A stretch of 64,000 nucleotides of DNA from Amblyomma americanum. Its lineage: Eukaryota; Arthropoda; Arachnida; Ixodida; Ixodidae. Every line of letters starts with the position of its first letter. Position 1 is the stretch's first letter. Where the stretch lies: the NCBI RefSeq assembly GCF_052857255.1, contig NC_135507.1:72241721-72305720 (forward strand), written 5' to 3'. The notes under the pieces are model-generated. The model had not been told where the DNA came from. It made no database searches and saw nothing but the letters and a program-made list of their open reading frames with translations. Positions 1 through 11,389 of the stretch are shown here, piece after piece. Made by a program: the position numbers and the translations under genes.

Positions 1-1739
1 TGGAAAGGGATTTGCCGACCGACCCATAAAAGGTATCTGCCGGTGGTCTACAAGCACATTTTTTAAAGGTAATTTTCATGACCCTTGATATGAATCATCT
101 ACTTCTAATTACCTTCCCTTTCCTGAGCCCAAGACGCGCGCAAGAAGACATCATTTTAATGAAACTTACCTGTAGGTCTACGTCTTGTCCTGACCTGTTG
201 GGCGAAATATGCCTCAGAACACCGCCGAAAGCCACCCATTTTTCACAAATCCACATCACGCAACGGCAGTTTCCGCCATTCAGGTTGCAACATACACGTA
301 ATATGTGCTCGCATGGTCAAAATATATTTCGGCACTCATTAAATTCCTTACGGACTGAACTTCCGAAAACGCTTTTTACTTGACTGCTCCCATTAATTTC
401 TCAGTTTCTATGCCTACTGGTTTGATTAGAATATTTCTTTTAACCTAGTTTTTTTTCCTCTGCTGTTCTTTGCACTTCTTGTTCGCTTTTGTTGTGACTG
501 TATTTTGGTGTCTCCTTGTATATAGTGTATTATTTTTTCGTCGATTTTCTGCTTTGTGTTTTTGTTATGTCTACTATCTCTTTTTTATTGACATAGACAT
601 AAAAGGAGATGTTGGTGCTTGACCGTGGTGCCGGCTACTCCTTTTCACTAAATGAAAGAAACTGGCGGCATAACACTAAAAAAAAGCACAGCTAGAGCAC
701 ACACAATTCCCAATACAAATAACGCAATGGACTCGCCAGAAATGCTAACATAAAACAAGAAATAGACTACACGTAATGATATTACCTAATGACATAAAAT
801 AAGGATATACTTATTATAAGCAATGGTATTTCCTAATCCCAGTAAATGGTATAAAACCATAAGTCGAACAAATGAAAGAGAAACAGTGAACAGCAACAAC
901 AAAGATATCAGATGCATCAGATATGTGATAAAACACATATAAATGATCGCCAGGATAATGGAGAGCACGAGCCGAGGTGAACAATCAGAATTTACACAAG
1001 CACTATCTAGTACCTCCTGAGGATGACACTGTCCTCGAAGAAAATTTCAGTGCTCTTATCTCCCGTTTCTGTAGCGCATGCGTCGGCCATGGACCTAATA
1101 CCTTTTGAAAACTGAAAGGCCTTTTATGAAGGGTGGTCAAGCCCCTTTTCAATCAGGTCCTAAAACTGTCATGCTCTGGGCAATCCAGTGACAGAGGAGG
1201 TATATCCTCATCCTCCTGACCACATACTTATCGTGGGTTGTCTGCCCGCCCAATCATTATCTAGAATGTTATTCGCGTAGGCTGTTTCCAATTATAAGCG
1301 GTGAATGGGAGTTTCTATACTTTTATGGAGGGATATTATGATCGTAAACCATGAGAGGCGGCCGATTTATTAGAAGTTGGAAGTTTTATAATTTGGCTGC
1401 AACATTGTTTCGCTCATATACAGACCCGTATGTACCTCAAAAGACGGCGGATTTCACATTTTGATAATGGCGGACGAGAAGTTGAAGCATTAGCGTGAGC
1501 TTGCCTGGCCGCTGCATCTGCCTCAGTGTTTCCTTAGACAAGGCAATGCCCGAGTATCCATTGAAAGAATACTAAATGCTGCATCGTCTTAATTTATTTG
1601 CCCGAATATTGTGACCTACGATTTTATGCTCGTACTTGTGGGATGTAACTTCCATCTCGTAGTTCGCCTGTTCACACTTTGTATTCACATGTATGTTAAG
1701 TTTGTATTTGTTCTGCATTTCTCCCATTTTTATATTTTT
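1..1739. other. No gene recognised (left flank)
   Basis: AT-rich sequence with short open frames only. None has a recognisable motif or a codon pattern that stands out. I see no SINE, LINE or MITE signature before about 1740. Confidence 0.5.
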
Positions 1740-2335
1740 GGTGGCTCAGTGGCTAGGGCGCACATCTACTGAGCCGGAGTTCCCGGATTCGAACACGGCC
1801 GCGTTTCAATGGAGGCGAAACGCAAAGGCGCCTGTGTGCTGTGCGATGTCAGTGCACGTTAAAGATCCACGGGTGGCCCAAGTTATTCCGGAGACATCGA
1901 CTACGGCACCTCTCTCTTCCGTAGCCGCCGCGGTCGCTCAGTGGTTATGGCGCTAGGCTGCCGGCCCGAAAGACGCGGGTTCGATCCCGGCCCCGGCGGT
2001 CGAATATCGATGGAGGCGAAATTCTAGAGGCCCGTGTGCTGTGCGATGTCAGTGCACGTTAAAGAACCCCAGGTGGTCGAAATTTCCGGAGCCCTTCACT
2101 ACGGCGTCCCTCATAGCCTGGGTCGCTTTGGGACGTTAAGCACCCATAAACCAAACCAAACCTCTCTCTTCCTTTCTTCTTTCACTCCGGCCTTCCTCCC
2201 TTTCCCAAATGTCTTTTATGATGGCAATGAAAGTTGTTCAATCAATCCCTTGCGGCGCGGTTCGGGTGTCAACCGAGATGCGAGACAATTACTGCACCAT
2301 TTATTGCTTTCCCTAGAAACCAATTTTCCAATGTT
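1740..2335 (+). mobile_element. SINE family A copy (Ruka-like), split by a SINE B insertion
   Basis: The tRNA-related head (TGGCTCAGTGGCTAGG A-box, GGATTCGAAC B-box) is followed by the family core (GTGTGCTGTGCGATGTCAG ... GTTAAAGATCC) and, after an interruption at 1921-2160, by the family tail (CTTTCTTCTTTCACTCC ... GCGGCGCGGTTCGGGTGTC). The two halves fit end to end once the inner element and one copy of a 12-bp duplication are removed. Open frames across it are translations of the SINE, not genes. Confidence 0.85.
1921..2160 (+). mobile_element. SINE family B copy nested inside SINE A
   Basis: Complete family B SINE: head with GCTCAGTGGTTATGGCGC and GGGTTCGATCCC, the core shared with family A, and the B-specific tail CCTCATAGCCTGGGTCGC ... 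CCCATAAACCAAACC. It is flanked by a perfect 12-bp target-site duplication CCTCTCTCTTCC at 1909-1920 and 2161-2172. That proves it landed in an already present SINE A. Confidence 0.92.
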
Positions 2336-2816
2336 TTCTTTTTATTTCTTCCAAAGTGCGCCAGCAGAAAGGCTTTCGCTGTACCCGGGCGGTATAAATA
2401 AACAGTTACTAATTTACTGATTGATATTTTCACCGGGTGGCCGATCACAATGTCATTATATACTAACTCTAGACGGGGGTCTCTCTCTCTGATAGTAAAG
2501 TCGCGGGGGGGAGGGGGGGGACGGCAGTCGTTATAGCGCATTGTCATTTCATCCCTGAGGAAAAGTCTGAGAGGCCCCTTGGTTGTTTTCTTTTTTCTTG
2601 CAGCCAATACGGAAGAACCTCTGCATTCCTCAGAACACGCCATCACGGTGTCGCCACGGGCACCCGTAATCGACTCCGTAATGCTTAACTCATCCGTTAC
2701 CTACTACCGTCTACCGCTTACGAGGAGCAGGACTTCGCGAAAGAGCCAAGGCCGTTGAGCGGCGGCGATCAGCGTAGAGCTTTCACTTCCGAGGTCACTG
2801 CGCGTGTGGCTCCCCG

Positions 2817-2860
2817 TGCCCAACCGTCCTGAAGAAACTGCCCAACCGTCCTGAAGAAAC
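2817..2860. repeat. 22-bp tandem duplication
   Basis: Two back-to-back identical 22-bp units, each starting TGCCCAACCGTCC, lie just upstream of the next SINE. A G-rich run lies at about 2505-2520. Confidence 0.85.
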
Positions 2861-2880
2861 TCGGTTTCGGGTCGCGCAAC

Positions 2881-3188
2881 CCGCCGCGGTGGCTCAGTGG
2901 TTAGCGCGCTCGGCTACCGATCCGGAGTTCCCGGGTTCGAACCCGACCGCGGCGGCTGCGTTTTCATGGAGGTAAAACGCTAATGCGCCCATGTGCTGTG
3001 CGATGTCATTGCACGTTAAAGATTCCCAGGTGGTCGAAATTATCCCTGAACCCTCCACTACGGCACCTCTTTCTTCTTTAACTCCCTCCTTTATCCCTTC
3101 CCTTACGGCGCGGTTCAGGTGTCCAACGATATATATGAGACAGATACTGCGCCATTTCCTTTCCCGAAAACAAATTATTATTATTAAG
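2881..3188 (+). mobile_element. SINE family A copy
   Basis: Near full-length element from the CCGCCGCGGTGGCTCAG head through the B-box (GGTTCGAACCC), core and tail (CCTTCCCTTACGGCGC ... ATATGAGACAGATACTG), ending in a short (TTA)n tail. The overlapping open frames on both strands are SINE translations. Confidence 0.93.
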
Positions 3189-3819
3189 AGTCCATAAGAG
3201 CGGAAATGCCACAGCATTTCCCTTTCCTCTCTTCCTCCCTCTTTTTTTATTTCTTAAAACTTTTATATTTTTATTATTCCAAATTTCATGTTTTTATTTT
3301 CATTCAATTACTACTTTTATTTCTTTTTATGCCGTATTCTTTTTATTTTTTACACTCAGTAAGCCTCTTCAAGCATTTGTATTGTTTTTCATCGAACCAG
3401 CACCACAAAACCTGCTTCAAACGCAGCATTTAATTTAATTAATTCAGTTTAACCAATTAAAATACAATTCATCAACCAAACTTTCCCTATTTCAGGATAT
3501 ACTCACGCGCTCACCTAGCACAATCAATTTTTTGCACATTTATCGGAACAGAACGACATAGTCGTGCGTACAGAATTTGTGGACCCTTTTTTGCTGACGC
3601 GATATAACCACATAATGCTTTCGCATTAATAAACCCCTCGGCATTCTTCCTTCGTCTGGCGCTGTATAGCGACGACGAGAGTTTTACCACGACTCTCCTC
3701 TTCCTTCCAAAGAGTTGCGTGCCCTCGCAGGGTCACAAGGCCAGGCCGGCGACATTTCTCGGACCAGCTGTGTAGTGGGATTGAAAGGAATCTCTTCAGC
3801 TATGCTGTATTGCTTAACT
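3189..3819. other. T-rich non-coding stretch
   Basis: Very T-rich sequence (3230-3440) followed by unremarkable sequence. No gene or known repeat recognised. Confidence 0.5.
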
Positions 3820-5122
3820 TGAATGAATGAATGAATGAATGAATGAATGAATGAATGAATGAATGAATGAATGAATGAATGAATGAATGAACTTTATTTC
3901 TCGTCATAGCGAGTGGAGACTGGGACTAAAGGTACCAATGGCCTGATGAAAGGTCCGAGCCCCCTTCAGTAAACAGTTTCGACAGCAGTGATAATAGAAG
4001 GAAATACATATAAACGGTATAAGTACAGAGTTTACATAAGTACGAACATATTACACTTGTAATACACATTACACGGCCACAATGCACAAATAGCACAATT
4101 AAACTCTATATATTAATTTTGGGAACGAATATACGTTCATACAAACATACAAAAAGGGAACAGATTGACACTGATCAAGAAAAGGAAACATCGGCCAGTA
4201 GCAATGCGGTAAACTCTATATTGAAAGTACCAAATGAAGCGCTAAAATCCAACAGTTCCTCAACCTTGTTTAATATTTCAGTTGACTTATATAATAATGT
4301 CTGCTTTCCATGATTGGTTCTTGTTTTCGGCTTGTGTCGAATGTTTCGCCGTAGAAGGTGCCGAGATGTATCTGAATTGGACGTTTTAGAGAGTAATTTC
4401 TGTCTGTGTACTGTAAGCAGAAGGTTCTTATAATAAATTTAGTCTGCGCGAAGAAGTGAATAACGCTGGAATAATGGAGCTGTTACAAGACCTGCGTAAC
4501 GGCCATGGTATTTGCTGTATATACGGAGAATGCGTTTTTGTAAAAGAATTAGCTTGTTGTAGTTCGTTGTTACTGTTGTTCCCCATACCAAGATCCCATA
4601 GCAGAGCTTTGAATAAAAAAGGGAATTGTGTAACTGATGTTTGAGCCAAACAGGAATTAGATGGGCTATTCTTTTATTAATACCGGCGGATTTAGAAAGA
4701 TCATTCCATAACCTCCTGATATGTGAACTCCACGATAAATGTTCATCAAATCATACACCTAAGAATTTTTCTTCCTTAACGCATGAAATTTCCGTGTCAT
4801 TAAAATATTAGATAATGTCACTATACATGTTTTTGTTAGGAGGCCTCCATAAAATGTATGTTGTTTTTGCTGTATTGAGTTCTAGGCTGTATTTGCTCAG
4901 CCATTCTGAAAGACGATTTAGATAAGTATTTGCGCTGAAATCAAGTTCGGAAATGTCATTGTATGTAAAAGATGCATTAGTATCATCGGCATACATTGCC
5001 AAGTATGGTGATTGAGGTATTCGTACAATGTCATTCACGTATATAAGGAACAATAGTTGACAAGAGCGTTCGACTACGTGTACCACGAAATCCATCTCAC
5101 TAATTATATAAGTGGGGCTCAT
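3820..5122 (-). mobile_element. 5'-truncated non-LTR retrotransposon (CR1/Jockey-like) with (TTCA)n 3' tail
   Basis: The minus strand encodes the second half of a LINE reverse transcriptase. A YADD catalytic box (AMYADDT context) lies near 4985-5000, followed by LNTAKTTY and, further on, a degenerate LYYS...YGILVWG-like thumb/C-terminal region interrupted by frameshifts. The 3' end is ATAAAG directly followed by (TTCA)n, seen on the plus strand as (TGAA)n at 3820-3891, which is a microsatellite-type LINE tail. The 5' two thirds (endonuclease, RT fingers) are missing. Dead copy. The clade is uncertain. Confidence 0.8.
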
Positions 5123-5282
5123 GTGAATCCTTTTATGAGGAACTGATTAATTTCATAGTATAGAGATCCTAAATAACAATCTCGTGCAAGGAAAATGTTC
5201 TTGGCAGTAACTCTGAGCTCAGGATTTCACAGTGTATAGGAACTTGGGAGAGATCTTGCCAGACCGCTCTCAAAATAGCGCG

Positions 5283-5562
5283 CTGCCGCGGTGACCCAGT
5301 GGTTATGACGCTCAGCTGCTGACCCGAAAGACGCGGGTTCGATCCCGGCTGCGGCGGTCGAATATTGATGGAGGCGAAATTCTAGAGGCCCGTGTACTGT
5401 ACGATATCAGTGCACGATAAAGAACCCCAGGTGGTCGAAATTTCAGGAGCCATTCAATACGGCGTCTCACACAGCCTGGGTCCCTTTGGGACGTCCCTCT
5501 TTCCTCCCCTTCCTTCTCCTTCTCTGCGGGTTTAACCCGACAAACCAGAAACCAAAAAAAAA
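5283..5562 (+). mobile_element. SINE family B copy with diverged 3' end
   Basis: Head with GGTTATGACGCTCAGCTG and GGGTTCGATCCC, the shared core (GTGCACGATAAAGAACCCC) and the B tail (ACAGCCTGGGTCCC), ending in an A-rich run. After GGGACGT the tail is extended by about 50 bp of pyrimidine-rich sequence not seen in the other B copies. Confidence 0.85.
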
Positions 5563-5989
5563 AGCACGAACAAGACACGAGCGCAGAGAAGAGACGTGCA
5601 CAAAAGTGCTGACTTACAACTGAGGTTCTATTGCATGAGAACGTATAACATCACACAGCTCAAAGTATGTATAACACTTGTTGCGTTTTTTGCAATTCCA
5701 TATTTTGGGCAGTGTGACGTCCTATGATCTCATGCTGATCAGCTCACCAGGGAAGTGAGTCTTACAATATATTAGCAAAAAAAGACACGTTTCTCAGTGC
5801 GGCATCAGTACTTTTATCCCACAAACAAATGGTGTACCTTTCAGCTAAGATGTGAAACTTTCCTAAAGAAAAGTTTTCTTTTGATTACCACTTTTCCTAA
5901 TCTAGTGTATTTTCCCATTTATTCCTCTTTGTTGCACAGCTTCCCTTAGAAGTGGGCCTCTTCAAATTAAAACCTGAGTCGTAAGTCAG

Positions 5990-6312
5990 TCACTCCCCGC
6001 CGTGGTGGCTCAGTGGTTAGGGCGCTCGACTACTGATCCGGAGTTCCCGGGTTCGAACCCGACCGCGGCGGCTGCGTTTTTATGGAGGAAAAACGCTAAG
6101 GCGCCCGTGTGCTATGCGATGTCAGTGCACGTTAAAGATCCCCAGGTGGTCGAAATTATTCCGGAGCCCTCCACTACGGCACCTCTTCTTCCTTTCGTCT
6201 TTCACTCCCTCCTTTATCCCTTCCCTTACGGCGCGGTTCAGGTGTCCAACGATACATGAGACAGATACTGCGCCATTTCCTCCCCCCAAAACCAATTATT
6301 ATTATTATTATT
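5990..6312 (+). mobile_element. SINE family A copy with intact target-site duplication
   Basis: Complete element, from the CCGCCGTGGTGGCTCAG head to an (ATT)n tail. It is flanked by a perfect 13-bp target-site duplication AGTCGTAAGTCAG at 5977-5989 and 6313-6325. A good reference copy for the family boundaries in this genome. Confidence 0.93.
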
Positions 6313-6379
6313 AGTCGTAAGTCAGCACTTGCGTGTACGTCTCTTCTCTGCCTCCGTGTCTTGTTCACGCTGTTTTAAT

Positions 6380-6790
6380 AAAGCAGGATTTCTACAACGT
6401 TCAATGTCGCCGGTGCTTTTTAATTTTCCACAGAGATTAATAACAGCATTGTATTTCAGTATGCAGACGACACCGTCTTACTTGCATGTCACACGTTATA
6501 TTGTGATGCTGCAAAGTGTGTAACATATGGTATTGTTCATAAAGGTAATTATTGGCCTGGAAAAAACTATTAATATCGATCAAAAACGACGGAACTTTTT
6601 TTCCTAGAAATGCGTTAGAGACTACAGTGATTAATATCCCTTTACTTTTGTAGAAAAAAAATAACGTTACCACCATTGGTGGAAGGCTATCAATTATACA
6701 CACTCTGCCGAATGCGTCGGTGTTTACTGTGCCTGCAATTTACTTTAGCCAAACCAGATGGCACATTATCTATGATCTACAGAGCAAAAA
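6380..6790 (+). mobile_element. Non-LTR reverse transcriptase fragment
   Basis: Two plus-strand frames give consecutive pieces of an RT palm: FLQRSMSPVLFN (6390-6425) and then, one frame over, INNSIVFQYADDTVLLAC (about 6438-6491), with the YADD catalytic box. The region downstream keeps only hints of the following segment. It is a short dead LINE scrap unrelated in orientation to the one at 3.8-5.1 kb, and it ends where SINE fragments begin. Confidence 0.7.
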
Positions 6791-7580
6791 AATTGTTTAG
6801 AAAATTGGTTTTTGGGAAAAGAAAATGGTGCAGTATCTGTTTCACATATCGGCGAACACCTGAACCGCACCGTAATTTTCTTTCATTTTTTTAATTGGTT
6901 TTTCTTGGGGAAGGATATGGCGCAGTATCTGTCTCACATATCGTTGGACACCTGAACCGCACCGTAAGGGAAGGGATAAAGGAGGGAGTGAAAGAAGAAA
7001 GGAAGAAAGAGGTGCCGTAGTGGAGGGCTCCGGAATAATTTCGACCACCTGGGGATCTTTAACGTGAACTGACATCGCACAGCACACGGGGGCCTTAGCA
7101 TTTTGCCTCCATAAAAACGCAGCCGCCGTGGTCGGGTCGCGCCCTATGGAAAGGGATAAACGAGGGAGTGAAAGAAGAAAGGAAGAAAGAGGTGCCGTAG
7201 TGGAGGGTTCGGGAATAATTTCGACCACCTGGGGATCTTTAACGTGCACTGACATCGCACAGCACACGGGAGCCTTAGCGTTTCGCCTCCATCGAAACGC
7301 AGGCGCTGCGGTCGGGTTTGAACCCGGGAGTTCCGGATCAGTAGCCGAACGCTCTCACCATCGAGCCACCGCGGCGGGTAAAAAAAAATGGTTTGGAAAA
7401 TTGGTTTCTGGAGAAAGCAAATGGCGCAGTATCTGTCTCACATATCGGTGGGCACCTGAACCATGCCGTAAGGGAAGGGATAAAGGTGGGAGTGAAAGAA
7501 GGAAGGAAGAAAGAGGTGTCGTAGTGGAGAGCTCCGGAATAATTTCGACCACCTGGGGATCTTTAATGTGCACTGGTGCA
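6790..7580 (-). mobile_element. Four tandem SINE family A fragments
   Basis: At least four minus-strand family A pieces lie head to tail: about 6796-6878 (tail only), 6891-7137 (lacks the tRNA head), 7138-7378 (core plus full tRNA head, ends CCACCGCGGCGGG) and 7390-7579 (tail plus core). Joins are abrupt, for example GTCGGGTCGC|GCCCTATGG near 7137. The 141- and 168-residue open frames here are SINE translations containing the repeated [19 protein letters not shown] peptide, not a gene. Confidence 0.88.
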
Positions 7581-7849
7581 GCCTGTTTACTAGATATCAA
7601 AAATATACTCCTCATGTTTATATTACGTATATAGGCCTCTCTGTAAATTTTAGTTAATCACCTTTCCTTTCTCTCTTTAATTATTTATCTTAAAAACTAT
7701 TTCTTTTGCGTTGGAGACAGATACTGGGCCATTTCCTCTCCCCAAGAAGCAATTATCTGCAGTTTTGGAGCCCCAAGTTTAACACTACTTAAGCTGCACC
7801 AAGGAAACAGACGCAAGGCAAGGTCAGCTGGACAGCCACTGTAATTCTC

Positions 7850-8065
7850 ACCGGTGGTACCACAGCGGTGGCTTAGTGGTCGAGCATCTGCCCCGCATAC
7901 GGGAGGTGTGGGGTTCAATCCCCCTGATGACCTGGTACTCGGCTTACCGGGTGAACTGCTTGGGAGATTGGTCCTTGATCCCACCGTGGTAAGGCGAAAA
8001 ACATCTTCTGCCATGGCACTGTTTGGCTACAGGCGCCCTTGCACCACACAAATTCATCATTACCA
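7850..8065 (+). mobile_element. SINE family C copy
   Basis: A third tRNA-derived family. The head GCGGTGGCTTAGTGGTCGAGC and the B-box GGGTTCAATCCCC are followed by a body (TACCGGGTGAACTGCTTGGG ... GCCATGGCACTG) unlike families A and B. Related copies are at 12.5, 13.0 and 32.1 kb. Confidence 0.75.
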
Positions 8066-8255
8066 TTTAATGTTCACTGAGTGGCGACGCGGGTTTTCGG
8101 TTCCTCGTACTACGACGCCGAGTCCAACGAGCTCAGCGCTTACGCCATACTTTTTCTCAGAATTACTCGAAAGAAAAAGGCAGCGTCGTCCACATGAGTT
8201 TCAGGCTAAGCACTTCATCCGCAAAGTGAATGCTGGGAAGTGCAGCGTCGTATTT

Positions 8256-8581
8256 TTTTTTTTCAAGCGATGTTTATTGCCTCAGGGCATAAAAAACTAT
8301 GAAGCGAGAGATGAGTAAGATGGTTAAATAAATGAAAAAAAAGGTGGGCTGATTTGATGAAATCAAGAAGTGAACGATGATATGGACCCTGTGTCCAGGC
8401 AATATAGCAATCCGGATTGTCTGGTGAGAGTCACACTGCCACCAGGTGCCGAATTCTCGTCGGCTTCAGCGCCGGGCAGTCCCACAACAAGTGTGGATAT
8501 CCGCCTCACAGTATCTGTTCTTGCAGAGTGGACACCCGGGGCGGGGATATAAATCTTTGAAATGCGGCCACTTGCGTGTCA
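8256..8581 (-). mobile_element. 5'-truncated poly(A) LINE fragment with 13-bp target-site duplication
   Basis: On the minus strand the fragment encodes the C-terminal zinc-knuckle region of an I/R1-type LINE (CPLCKNRYCEADIHT context). It ends in a short 3' UTR and poly(A), seen as the poly(T) run around 8251-8264. Perfect flanking duplication CAGCGTCGTATTT at 8243-8255 and 8582-8594 fixes the insertion boundaries. Confidence 0.8.
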
Positions 8582-8594
8582 CAGCGTCGTATTT

Positions 8595-9521
8595 GGTTTG
8601 AGTAGTGAAGAAAACGCGATCTTAAGACGGCAATCTTACCTGCACTGCGGTTGAAGTGGTCATATCGTCACGAAGTGGTGACTGCAATCCGAGGAGCAGA
8701 ACGACAGCGAAGATGACGTCTAAACAAAACTTTATTTGAGGCTGAATTTCACCCGCAATGGACTGAATCACTCGGCTGCGGCGCAGCAACAAGCGTGCTC
8801 GGCGGTCGTCGAACAGAGTGCCCGCCGCTGCCGGCCGCGCTCAATTTAAAGCTGATAGCGAACTTTCGAGATAAAGCGTGCAAAGTTACTAGAACATTCC
8901 GCAACAACGTAAAATCAGCTCTGCCTGGATGCGATCAATCGAGACAAATCTGGTCGCGTCTTCCGCAGCAAACAAAGCGATAAAGTGGCGCGGCGGCAGA
9001 TTTGAAGAAGGAACAAACACTGCAATGATTCGCGGCAATATATAATGAACAATACAGACTTAAATGCACAAAAGTCTTACCTCAGTCAAGGAGCGTGTCA
9101 GATATTGGTGCAAGTCTGAATTTGACTGACGGACAATCCATCTCTCGTCTACATTGAGTTTTTTTTAAGCTTTGATTTCTCTCTTCTTTAATAAATGTTT
9201 CATGCAACCAAATATTTAATATTGGATGTGCTCTTAAATTATCATGCCAGTTTGCGAGAGCTAACTTGAAGAAAAATCCGTATTTTTAGAGCCGATTCCA
9301 CGTTTCAGGTCATTCTGTAGCCAAGCTAAATGCGACGCTCATACTTCCCGGTAGTGAATGAGCGATTGTAGGACAAGCGCTTTGTTTTGATTACAGCATG
9401 AAATACTGCCTCCTATCACTATCGTTGCAAGGACCAGCGCTAAAAAAATTCAACTGGGAAAATACAATGCGGATCTTGAACAACTCAGCGAAGAAAAACG
9501 AATAATCGCATGCTACAGCCC
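8595..9521. other. No gene; GC-rich patch with a minus-strand AATAAA
   Basis: The 8640-9000 segment is GC-rich and carries AATAAA on the minus strand (TTTATT at 8731). This is reminiscent of an LTR, but no paired LTR, primer-binding site or clear TG...CA ends were found. The rest is AT-rich and featureless. Confidence 0.4.
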
Positions 9522-9534
9522 GAGAATTGGTTAA

Positions 9535-9768
9535 GTTTCGTTTATAGGGTTTTTACGCCCCAAAGCAACTCAGGCTATGAGGGACGCCGTAGTGGAGGGC
9601 TCCGGAAATTTCGACCACCTGGGGTCCTTTAACGTGCACTGACGTCGCACAGCACACGGGCCTCTAGAATTTCGCCTCCATCGAAATTTGACCGCCGCGG
9701 CTGGGATCGAACCCGCGTCTTTCGGGTGACCAGCCGAGCGCCGTAACCACTGAGCCACCGCGGCGGCT
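9535..9768 (-). mobile_element. SINE family B copy with 13-bp target-site duplication
   Basis: Full family B element in reverse: tail (GTTTATAGGG ... CTCAGGCTATGAGGG), core, B-box and the head ending CCACCGCGGCGGC. The perfect duplication GAGAATTGGTTAA at 9522-9534 and 9769-9781 confirms it. Confidence 0.92.
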
Positions 9769-9992
9769 GAGAATTGGTTAAAGTAGTAATAGTAGCAGTG
9801 GTTTATTTTGTAAAAATAATAATAGAAAGGCAGGAAGAGATTTTTGCTAAGCCCGGCATCTGCCATTGCTACGGAAGCACCATAGCTGGAGAAGCGGAAA
9901 TAAACGGATAGCAGGCAGACTGGAGAAATGAAATGAAAGACTTAAGGGGACCGGCAGAAAGGATAGGGGGAGGGGTACTATATACTAGCATA

Positions 9993-10472
9993 CTATTTAC
10001 AGTATAATAGACATATACATGTCAGGCGCGTGTGATGCCCGTAAACAAGGAAGAAAGCGGTAGCTTCGGTTTCGTGGCGGGAGACTAAATCGGCGACAAA
10101 AGCCCGTTCGCAGCGCCTCCGGCGTTTCCCGGCCGCCACCGCCGCTGGAGGAGCGGCCGCGCACGAGCTCGCTTTGCCTCGCGGCCGGCGTGCCTTGGCG
10201 TAATAGCGCACGTTCAAGGCGAACAGCGCAAGGACGACGCCTGAGAAAAGCAGGAACCGCCGCGGCAGCACCGCTTGCGCGCGCGCTGCAAGCGCTCTCC
10301 CACTAAACGAGCGGACGCCCGCAGCAGCGCACGATTTCTGAGGGAGAGGGTAGCGACTAGCGCAGACTGCATGTCCGTCGCCGCCGCGTGGTTGGTGGAG
10401 CGCGCTTGGCCGTTGCCTCCGGAGACGCCGTGGTTGCGCCAACGTTTTGGCGGGAGCACCCGCTTTGGGCAC
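9993..10472 (-). other. GC-rich strip with a 159-codon minus-strand frame (possible exon, unproven)
   Basis: The region 10050-10620 is strongly GC- and CpG-rich compared with its surroundings. A minus-strand frame crosses it and encodes an Arg/Ala-rich N-terminus, then a hydrophobic segment FLLFSGVVLALFALNV, then a basic stretch. This could be a signal anchor of a type II membrane protein. An overlapping frame (10214-10495) is equally open, as expected from GC-rich DNA. I do not see a convincing donor site. It could be a CpG-island promoter with chance frames. Confidence 0.25.
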
Positions 10473-10678
10473 CAGCGACGCCCCGCCCTAAGCAACTTCC
10501 GCCTTGAAGCTAGCTGCGCGAGGCACTTCCTCGGTGTACACTGCTTCGCGGTCGGCGAGGTTTGGGAGACCGGAATTTGGCGGAACGGAACGGGAAATGG
10601 AACTACGGGCTATCGGGCATGTTCAGGAGGGCCGCTGTGGCGGTTATCAGAATTGGGCCCTGGCACTTCCGAAATTAC

Positions 10679-10978
10679 TCGCCGCGGTGGCTCAGTGGTT
10701 CGGGCGCTCGGCTACTGGTGCGGAGTACCCGGGTTCGAACCCAACCGCGGCGGCAGCGTTTCGATGGAGGCGAAGCGCTAAGGCGCCCGTGTGCTGTGCG
10801 ATGTCAGTGCACGTTCAAGATCCTCAGGTGGTCGAAATTATTCCGGAGCCCTCCACTACGGCACCACTTTCTTCCTTTCTTCTTTCACTCCCTCCTTTAT
10901 CCCTTCCCTTACGGCGTGGTTCAGGTGTCCAATGATATATGAGACAGATATTGCGTCATTTCCTTTCCCCCAAAACCA

Positions 10979-11041
<63 letters not shown>
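10679..11041 (+). mobile_element. SINE family A copy with long (TTA)n tail
   Basis: Complete element with head GCCGCGGTGGCTCAGTGGTT, B-box GGTTCGAACCC, core and tail. It ends in about 21 uninterrupted TTA units (about 10979-11041). The open frames of 143, 126 and 90 residues here, including the poly-Leu, poly-Tyr and poly-Asn ones, are translations of the SINE and its tail. Confidence 0.93.
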
Positions 11042-11042
<1 letters not shown>

Positions 11043-11104
11043 CGGAATTCGGGGTCACTATAGTGGGATATGGAACTCAAGGCAAGTGGCCCTCAGAATC
11101 TCAG

Positions 11105-11389
11105 AGAAGGCCCTCCATGGAGGAAGGAAATAACTAGGGAGAGGGGGTAACGCCACATTTTTTGAAGCCGGCTACCCCCTGCGTCCCCCTACTTGGCCCC
11201 CATCTCAACGCGCTTGCGCATCCGTAGCAGAAAATGCAGCAGACGACGCCACTGCGCCCAGCGTTACCATTGGCTGCGCTGGCGGCCAAAGACTCCCAGT
11301 AGTCCTTGCGAAAGCGCGTGACTTCTGGCACACTTTCTGCCGTGCAGCTCAGACAGCGAGGGACTGAGTTTTCCTTCCTCCATGAGGTC
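11105..11389. mobile_element. Small MITE-like unit with inverted ends
   Basis: A perfect 15-bp inverted repeat, CATGGAGGAAGGAAA at 11116-11130 against its complement at 11370-11384, extends outwards imperfectly (GGCCCTC against GGACCTC). It bounds about 280 bp without coding capacity. The size and termini suit a MITE. No target-site duplication was confirmed. Confidence 0.5.

Noticed and set aside
6842..7634. Open frames of 141 and 168 residues with repeated [19 protein letters not shown] peptide
   Set aside because: Translations of SINE cores on either strand. The same peptide appears at every SINE A or B copy (for example 1693, 6002, 10504, 25558, 53706).
8595..9030. Solo LTR
   Set aside because: A minus-strand AATAAA and GC-rich context suggested it, but no defined TG/CA ends, target duplication or partner LTR could be shown.
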